Part shown: in pieces, positions 6,487-11,593 of the stretch
How the letters are laid out: every line of letters starts with the position of its first letter
Numbering within the stretch: position 1 is the stretch's first letter
Origin: Myxococcota bacterium
Lineage (GTDB): Bacteria; Myxococcota; Polyangia; GCA-2747355; JAKLHH01
Assembly (NCBI GenBank): GCA_022710245.1
Contig: JAKLHH010000122.1
Coordinates: 1-11,593, forward strand
Length of the DNA: 11,593 nucleotides
Reading direction: 5' to 3'
The notes under the pieces: model-generated
Told to the model about the DNA's origin: nothing
The model's input: the letters and a program-made list of their open reading frames with translations, nothing else
The model's database searches: none
Program-made: the position numbers and the translations under genes

Positions 6487-7448
6487 CACGCCCTCGCCAG
6501 GATCACCGCGCCGGTGACCAGCAGGTTGGCGAGCGAGAGGGGCAGCATCAGCTTCCAGCCCATCCCCATCAGCTGGTCGAAGCGCGGCCGCGGGAGCCCG
6601 GCGCGGCAGAGGATGAAGACGCCCGTGAGGAGCAGCGTCTTCAGCAGGAACCAGAGCACGGGCGGCAGCAGCGGGCCGTGCCAGCCGCCGAGGAAGAGCG
6701 CGGTGACCAGCGCGGAGACGAGCACCACGCCGAGGTACTCGCCGACGAAGAACATGCCGAACTTCATCCCCGAGTACTCGGCGTGGAAGCCAGCGACCAG
6801 CTCGCTCTCCGCCTCGGGGAGGTCGTAGGGCAGGCGGTGGGTCTCGGCGAGCCCGGCGATGAAGAAGACGACGAGCCCGATCGGCTGCAGCAGCGCGAAG
6901 GGGACGCGGCGCTGCGCCTCGACGATGCCGCGCAGGTCGAAGGTGCCCGCGAGCAGCACCACGCCGAGGAGGGAGAGGCCCATGAAGACCTCGTAGCTGA
7001 GCATCTGCGCCGCCGCTCGCAGCGCGCCGAGGAGCGAGTACTTGCTGGCCGAGGCCCAGCCAGCGAGCACCACGCTGTAGGCGCCGAGGGCGGACATGGC
7101 GAGGACGAAGAGGAGCCCGATGTTGAGGTCCGCCACGCCGACGCCCGGCGCGACCGGCAGCACGGCGAACGACATCAGCATGGTGAAGATGACGATGGCC
7201 GGCGCGAGGACGAAGACGGTCCGGTCGGCGAAGGGCGGGACCCAGTCCTCCTTGGTCAGGATCTTGATCATGTCGGCGAGCACCTGCCCGAGGCCGAAGG
7301 GGCCGACGCGGTTCGGGCCGTAGCGGTCCTGCCAGAGCGCGAGGAGGCGCCGCTCGAGCCAGATCATGCCGGCGGCCAGCGAGAGCGCGACGACCAGCAC
7401 CCCCACCACGTTGAGCACGTGCAGCGCGGCGTGCAGCGTGGGGCTCAT
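6486..7448 (-). CDS. nuoH: NADH-quinone oxidoreductase subunit H (NuoH)
   Basis: NuoH is the inner-membrane subunit that joins the peripheral arm to the membrane arm and forms much of the quinone chamber. The 320-residue length matches the family. Visible landmarks are RYGPNRVGPFGLGQ (about 42-55), DMIKILTKEDW (59-69), the loop ETHRLPYDLPEAESE with GFHAEYSGMKF (202-230, the acidic quinone-site loop), and LPRPRFDQLMGMGWK (285-299). About eight hydrophobic segments can be counted, near 10-30, 78-98, 108-131, 150-170, 184-202, 229-253, 258-282 and 300-318. Motifs such as FLGGWHGPLLPP resemble E. coli NuoH. The ATG overlaps the nuoG stop as ATGA, so translation is coupled; the stop overlaps the next ORF as TGATG. 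Confidence 0.97.
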   Translation of the reverse strand: MSPTLHAALHVLNVVGVLVVALSLAAGMIWLERRLLALWQDRYGPNRVGPFGLGQVLADMIKILTKEDWVPPFADRTVFVLAPAIVIFTMLMSFAVLPVAPGVGVADLNIGLLFVLAMSALGAYSVVLAGWASASKYSLLGALRAAAQMLSYEVFMGLSLLGVVLLAGTFDLRGIVEAQRRVPFALLQPIGLVVFFIAGLAETHRLPYDLPEAESELVAGFHAEYSGMKFGMFFVGEYLGVVLVSALVTALFLGGWHGPLLPPVLWFLLKTLLLTGVFILCRAGLPRPRFDQLMGMGWKLMLPLSLANLLVTGAVILARA

Positions 7449-10174
7449 GGCCGCCGCACCTCGAGCCGCTCCGGCAGCGGCGACGCGAGGCCGGGGAGCC
7501 CGACCGGCAGGCCGAGGAGGCCCGGGGCGAGCGCGGCGTGGACCCTGAGCGGCAGGCGACGCTTCCCCCCCTCGAGCAGCACCTCGACCTCCTCTCCATC
7601 GCCGACGCCGAGCGCGCTGGCGTCCGCGGGTCCCAGCGCGAGGTACGGCGCCGGCGTCAGCGCGGCGATGCCCGGGGCGAGGGCGCTCTGCTCCTCGGAT
7701 CCAAAGATGTGATGGATCGGGATCACGCGCCAGCCGCTGGTGGCCGCGCCTGGCAGCGCGGGCGTCGTCGCGTGGTAGGGGCGCGCGCCGCCCGCGCTCT
7801 CGAGGAGGCGGACGCCGCCCGCGCCGCCGCGGAGCGCACCGTCGACCTCCTCCTGGAAGCGGTGGAGCGCCTGCTCCGAGCTCCACCCCGGCGCCCAGTA
7901 GCGCGGGAGCAGCGGGCCCGGCACCTGCGTGCCGTACGCTCCCTCCATCGAGAACGCGAAGGGGGACTCCTCGTCGCGCGGCGGCGCCCCGCCGTCCTGG
8001 ACGTGCGACGCGGGCACGGCGGTGCGGCCGCTGGCGCGGTGCGGCTGGCGCGCGATCTTCGCGGCGTGGAGGCGGAAGCTGGACGGCGGCGCGGCGCGCA
8101 CCGCGGCGGCGAGCTCCGGGTGCGGCGCCGCGAGCGCGGCGAGCACCGCCTCGGCGCTGGTCCAGGCCTCGGCCTCGGCGCGTCCGGCGGCGCGCCCCGC
8201 CTCGGCGAGCCAGCGCCAGCTGGAGCGCACCTCGCCCTCGGGGACGAAGACCTGGAAGAAGCGCTGAGCGCGGCCCTCGCTGGAGACCAGCGTGCCGTCC
8301 GACTCGGCGAAGGTGGCGGCGGGGAGGACCAGCTCCGCCTGCGCCGCGGTGTCGTGCGCGAGGTGGTCGAGGACGCAGAGGCGCCGGCCGCTGCCGAGCA
8401 GGCGCCGCAGGTCGGCGGGCCCGAGGCGGCGCTCGAGGTCGCTCTCGAGGACGATCAGCGCCTCGGCCTCTCCGCTGACGAGGGCCTCCACCGCGGCCTC
8501 GAGCGGCGCTCCGCCGAGGAGCGCGAGCCCGACGCTGTTGCACTCGGGCACGCAGAGCGAAAGGCCCGCCGCGGCGTCGCCACGCGCGCGCTCGAGCGCC
8601 AGCGCGACGTTGGCCGCCGCGTGGATCAGCGCCGGCTCGCCGAGGCTCGTCCCGGCCACGACCAGCGGCCGCTCCGCGCCCCGGAGCGCCGCGGCGATCT
8701 CCCGCGCGCGCTGCGCCAGAGCCTCGGACCCCTGCCCGTCGGGCGCGGGAGCCTGCGGGTCCAGCTCGCGGGCGACGGCGACGCCGAGCCAGAGGAGCTC
8801 GTCAGGGGTCGCGCGCACGCAGCCGGCCGCCGCGTCGTCGACGAGCGTGGCGTCGGGGGTGGCGAGGTAGAGAGGACCGCGCGCCCCCTGCACCACGGTG
8901 CGCACGGCCAGGTCGTGCCAGGCCGGGATGCCGAGGGCCGCAGCGGCGCGCGAGGGCGCGACGCGGGCGCACTGCCGGAGCGCGAGGCCGAGCACCGGCG
9001 CGGTGGCAGCGACATCCTCGCCGAGGACGAGCGCGGCGTCGCAGCGCTCCACCTCGCGGACGGGGGTCGAGCGCACCGCGCGCAGCGCCTCCACCACCGC
9101 GGCCAGCGCCTCGGCCTCGTGCGCCGGCACTCCGAGGTGGAAGCGCTCCGGCCCGACCAGCGCGCGCAGCGCGAGGTTCGACTCCAGCGAGGCGCGCGGC
9201 GACCCCACGCCGAGGACGCGCGCGCCCGGCGCGAGGAAGCTGGCCAGGTGCTGCACGGCCTCGGCCGCCGAGAGCAACCGCGCGGGGCGGCTCTCGCCCG
9301 CCGGCGCCAGGGGTTGCCGCAGGCGGCGCTCGTGGTTGACGAACTCGTACCCATAGCGCCCGCGGTCGCAGAGGAAGTGGCCGTTCACCGCCGGGTGGTA
9401 GCGGTTCCGGATCCGCCGCAGCACGCCGCGGCGCTCACCCGGGATGGTGTTGCAGCCCACCCCGCAGTGCACGCAGACCGACGGCGCCGTCTGCAGGTCC
9501 CACTTGCGCACGTAGTGGCGACGGAGCGTCTTGTCGGTGAAGACGCCCGTCGGGCAGACCTCGACCAGGTTGCCGGCGAAGGGGCTCTCCAGCACGCCGT
9601 CCCGCTCGCGGCCGAAGTAGACGCGGTCGTGCACGCCGAAGTCCTGCAGGTCGCGGCCGCCGGCGTGGTCGCGGTAGTAGCGGACGCAGCGGTAGCACTG
9701 GATGCAGCGGTTCATCTCGTGCGTGACCAGCGGGCCGAGCTCCTGGTTGCGGTAGGTGCGCTTGGGGAAGCGGCAGCGCCGGTAGGTGTGCCCGGTCATC
9801 ACCGTCATGTCCTGCAGGTGACACTCGCCTCCCTCGTCGCAGACCGGGCAGTCGTGCGGGTGGCTCACCATCAGCCACTCGATCACCTCGGCGCGGAACG
9901 CTCGCACGTCCGCGTCGTCGACGGCGATGCGCGTCCCCTCGGTGGCCTGGGTCATGCACGCCATCACGATGCGCCCCCGGCGGTCGTGCTCGTCCTTGAG
10001 CTGCTTCACCGCGCACTGCCGGCAGGCGCCCACCGACCCGAGCGCAGGGTGCCAGCAGAAGTAGGGGAGGTCGATGCCCAGCGAGAGGCAGGTGTGGAGC
10101 AGGTTGCGCGTCGGGTCGACGTCGAAGGCGCGCCCGTCGATCCAGATCCTCGCCAGGTGAGGCTTGGCCGCCAT
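7445..10174 (-). CDS. nuoG: NADH-quinone oxidoreductase subunit G (NuoG), E. coli type
   Basis: NuoG is the large Fe-S subunit of the NADH-dehydrogenase arm. The 909-residue length is almost that of E. coli NuoG. Ligands seen: [2Fe-2S] N1b at Cys40, Cys51, Cys54 and Cys73; N5 at His105, Cys109, Cys112 and Cys118; N4 at Cys157, Cys160, Cys163 and Cys207; and the extra N7 cluster at Cys234, Cys237, Cys241 and Cys269 (Cys-x2-Cys-x3-Cys-x27-Cys). Stretches such as LPYFCWHPALGSVGACRQCA, CHLQDMTVMTGHTYRR and GNLVEVCPTGVFTDKT are near identical to E. coli. The remaining two thirds is the molybdopterin-oxidoreductase-like domain, which in complex I binds no molybdenum. The ATG at 10174 has GGAGGAG just upstream and overlaps the nuoF stop (TGATG); the frame stays open further upstream, but only through nuoF. 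The stop overlaps nuoH as ATGA. Confidence 0.97.
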   Translation of the reverse strand: MAAKPHLARIWIDGRAFDVDPTRNLLHTCLSLGIDLPYFCWHPALGSVGACRQCAVKQLKDEHDRRGRIVMACMTQATEGTRIAVDDADVRAFRAEVIEWLMVSHPHDCPVCDEGGECHLQDMTVMTGHTYRRCRFPKRTYRNQELGPLVTHEMNRCIQCYRCVRYYRDHAGGRDLQDFGVHDRVYFGRERDGVLESPFAGNLVEVCPTGVFTDKTLRRHYVRKWDLQTAPSVCVHCGVGCNTIPGERRGVLRRIRNRYHPAVNGHFLCDRGRYGYEFVNHERRLRQPLAPAGESRPARLLSAAEAVQHLASFLAPGARVLGVGSPRASLESNLALRALVGPERFHLGVPAHEAEALAAVVEALRAVRSTPVREVERCDAALVLGEDVAATAPVLGLALRQCARVAPSRAAAALGIPAWHDLAVRTVVQGARGPLYLATPDATLVDDAAAGCVRATPDELLWLGVAVARELDPQAPAPDGQGSEALAQRAREIAAALRGAERPLVVAGTSLGEPALIHAAANVALALERARGDAAAGLSLCVPECNSVGLALLGGAPLEAAVEALVSGEAEALIVLESDLERRLGPADLRRLLGSGRRLCVLDHLAHDTAAQAELVLPAATFAESDGTLVSSEGRAQRFFQVFVPEGEVRSSWRWLAEAGRAAGRAEAEAWTSAEAVLAALAAPHPELAAAVRAAPPSSFRLHAAKIARQPHRASGRTAVPASHVQDGGAPPRDEESPFAFSMEGAYGTQVPGPLLPRYWAPGWSSEQALHRFQEEVDGALRGGAGGVRLLESAGGARPYHATTPALPGAATSGWRVIPIHHIFGSEEQSALAPGIAALTPAPYLALGPADASALGVGDGEEVEVLLEGGKRRLPLRVHAALAPGLLGLPVGLPGLASPLPERLEVRRP

Positions 10175-11445
10175 CAGCTCCTCCAGGGGCAGCGCCCCTC
10201 GCGCAGGTGGCGCTCGAAGTCCTCGCGGAAGTAGCGCAGCGCGCTCTGCAGCGGCTCGACGGCGCCCGGCGCCAGCGCGCAGAAGGTGTGGCCGGGGCCG
10301 AGCTGGCTCGCGTGCAGGTCGAGGAGCTCCAGCGTCTGCGGCTCGCCGCGGCCCTCCTCGAGCGCCTCCAGGAGGTGCACCACCCAGGGCAGCCCCTCGC
10401 GGCACGGCGTGCACCAGCCGCACGACTCTCGGGCGAAGAAGCGCTCGAGGTTCAGCACCAGCGCCACCGGGCAGGTGCGATCGTCGAGGACGATGACGGT
10501 GCCGGTGCCGAGCCGGCTGCCGATGTCCATCATCGAGCCGAAGTCCATCGGCACGTCGAGGTGCTCGGGGAGGACGAAGTCCGTCGAGGCGCCGCCGGGC
10601 AGCGCCCCGCGCAGGCGATGGCCGTCCAGCATGCCGCCCGCCTGCTCCAGCACCTCGCGCAGCGGCGTGCCGAGCGGGAGCTCCCAGAGGCCCGGTCGCT
10701 TCACCTTCCCGCTGGCGCCGAAGAGCTTGGTGCCGCCGTTCTCGGTCAGGCTGAGGTCACGGAACCACTGCGCGCCGTGGCGCACCAGGTGCGGCAGGTT
10801 GCAGAGCGTCTCCACGTTCTGCACGATGGTCGGCTTGCCCCAGAGGCCGGAGACCTGCGGGAAGGGCGGCTTCCAGCGGGGGGTGGCGCGCCGCCCCTCG
10901 AGCGCGTTCAAGAGCCCGGTCTCCTCGCCGCACATGTAGCGGCCGGCGCTGACGTGGAGGTGGAGCTCGAAGCTGAGCTCGCTCCCCAGGATGTGCTCGC
11001 CGAGCAGGCCCGCCGCGCGCGCCTCGGCCAGCGCGCGCCGCAGCACCTCCTCGGCGCGGGCGTACTCCCAGCGCAGGAAGATGAAGCCGACCTCGGCGCC
11101 GATCGCGTGGGCGGCGAGCAGCATCCCCTCGATCAGCTGGTGTGGGTCGCCCTCGAGGAGGGTGCGGTCCTTGAAGGTCCCGGGCTCCATCTCGTCGGCG
11201 TTCGCCACCAGGTAGCGCGGGCGAGGCGCGCCCTCGCCGCGCGGGACGAAGCTCCACTTCATCCCGGTGGAGAAGCCCGCGCCCCCGCGGCCGCGCAGGT
11301 TGCTCGCGCGCACCTCCTGCGTCAGCGCCTCGGGGCTGAGCTCGGCGAGCGCCTTGCGCAGCCCCTCATAGCCGCCGGCGCGCTGGTACGCCTCCAGGCT
11401 GAGCGGCCCGTCGGAGGAGAGGTTCCCGGTCAGCGGCCGCTCCAT
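10174..11445 (-). CDS. nuoF: NADH-quinone oxidoreductase subunit F (NuoF)
   Basis: NuoF oxidises NADH at FMN and passes electrons to cluster N3. The 423-residue protein shows the FMN/NADH-binding glycine-rich motif RGRGGAGFSTGMKW (51-64), NADEMEPGTFKDR (82-94), GRYMCGEETGLLNALEGRR (168-186) and, at the C-terminus, ESCGWCTPCREG giving Cys342, Cys345 and Cys348, with the fourth [4Fe-4S] ligand Cys389 in GHTFCALAPGA. It is slightly shorter than E. coli NuoF but has every expected motif. The ATG at 11445 follows the nuoE stop after a single base (TGAGATG), so it is probably translated by re-initiation; a GAGG lies about 10 nt upstream. The stop overlaps the nuoG start by one base. Confidence 0.97.
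   Translation of the reverse strand: MERPLTGNLSSDGPLSLEAYQRAGGYEGLRKALAELSPEALTQEVRASNLRGRGGAGFSTGMKWSFVPRGEGAPRPRYLVANADEMEPGTFKDRTLLEGDPHQLIEGMLLAAHAIGAEVGFIFLRWEYARAEEVLRRALAEARAAGLLGEHILGSELSFELHLHVSAGRYMCGEETGLLNALEGRRATPRWKPPFPQVSGLWGKPTIVQNVETLCNLPHLVRHGAQWFRDLSLTENGGTKLFGASGKVKRPGLWELPLGTPLREVLEQAGGMLDGHRLRGALPGGASTDFVLPEHLDVPMDFGSMMDIGSRLGTGTVIVLDDRTCPVALVLNLERFFARESCGWCTPCREGLPWVVHLLEALEEGRGEPQTLELLDLHASQLGPGHTFCALAPGAVEPLQSALRYFREDFERHLREGRCPWRS
10178..10184 (-). promoter_or_regulatory. Ribosome binding site of nuoG
   Basis: GGAGGAG on the minus strand sits 3 nt before the nuoG ATG (5 nt counting from the GGAGG core), inside the last codons of nuoF. It selects the ATG at 10174 over the longer open frame that continues upstream in the wrong frame of nuoF. 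Confidence 0.7.
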
Positions 11446-11446
11446 C

Positions 11447-11593
11447 TCAGGGGTACCTCGCGAGGATGCCCTCGAGCTGCGCCTCGTCGAGGTCGCGGTG
11501 CAGGTCGCGATCGACCAGCAGCGCGGGGGCGTGCTCGCAGTTGCCGAGGCAGGCGATCGGCAGCAGCGTGAAGCGGCCGTCGGCGGTGGTCTC
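11447..11593 (-). CDS. nuoE: NADH-quinone oxidoreductase subunit E (NuoE), C-terminal fragment
   Basis: The last 48 residues of a gene whose 5' end lies beyond the right edge. It contains ACLGNCEHAPALLVDRDLH, which holds the second Cys pair (Cys-x3-Cys) of the thioredoxin-like [2Fe-2S] N1a domain; the first pair lies outside the window. CLGNC and the following DRDLH resemble E. coli NuoE. NuoE forms the NADH-dehydrogenase module with NuoF and NuoG, and the 1-nt gap to nuoF supports one operon. The end, EGILARYP, is typical of the family's terminal helix. Confidence 0.93.
   Translation of the reverse strand, partial: ETTADGRFTLLPIACLGNCEHAPALLVDRDLHRDLDEAQLEGILARYP

Noticed and set aside
7538..10234. 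A very long open frame on the plus strand opposite nuoG
   Set aside because: It is the antisense shadow of nuoG, a common effect of high GC. Its translation is low-complexity Arg/Ala/Glu-rich with no motif, while nuoG on the other strand has every expected cluster ligand.
10175..10423. N-terminal extension of nuoG into nuoF
   Set aside because: The extension reads nuoF out of frame and lacks homology. The E. coli-like N-terminus begins at the ATG at 10174, which has a strong ribosome site.

Overview
This is very GC-rich DNA (about 70% by eye) with a near-uniform G or C at third codon positions. It looks like a bacterial chromosome segment. The mix of an Escherichia coli-type complex I, a lipoprotein with a Cys-Ala-Arg-Val-Gly-Phe mature N-terminus and a formylglycine-generating-enzyme-like (FGE-like) domain, a DUF3141 protein and a DUF169 protein fits Myxococcota or related former Deltaproteobacteria. 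That assignment is inference from gene style, not from a marker gene. I see no rRNA, tRNA, CRISPR array, insertion sequence or phage gene.

Layout from left to right. (1) 1-632, minus strand: a minimal nucleotidyltransferase-like gene overlapping a small helical downstream gene that is cut by the window edge. (2) 731-2461, minus: a DUF3141 protein, an alpha/beta-hydrolase with a PHA-synthase-like Cys nucleophile motif. A candidate promoter bracketed by an inverted repeat lies upstream. (3) 2574-3614, minus: a predicted lipoprotein with a short DGKQV repeat linker and an FGE/sulfatase-modifying-factor-like domain. (4) A 150-bp divergent intergenic region with two perfect small hairpins. (5) 3765-4520, plus: a DUF169 (COG2043) protein, the only plus-strand gene. 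(6) 4552-5595, minus: an extended short-chain dehydrogenase/reductase (SDR) whose catalytic Tyr is replaced by His. (7) 5720-11593, minus: complex I genes transcribed right to left as nuoE (3' end only), nuoF, nuoG, nuoH, a small unnamed Gly-rich ORF, then nuoI.

The nuo genes are packed with 1- to 16-nt overlaps or a 1-nt gap, so they are almost certainly one translationally coupled operon. NuoE, F, G and I form the NADH-oxidising and Fe-S electron-wire part of NADH:quinone oxidoreductase, and NuoH is the membrane subunit at the quinone site. The proteins resemble E. coli NuoE, NuoG, NuoH and NuoI closely, including the extra N7 cluster ligands in NuoG. nuoJ-N do not follow nuoI: a hairpin and an unrelated reductase come next.

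The most interesting item is the 88-codon Gly-rich ORF inserted between nuoH and nuoI (6220-6486). It has strong coding composition and is coupled at both ends. I do not recognise it from any standard complex I operon.
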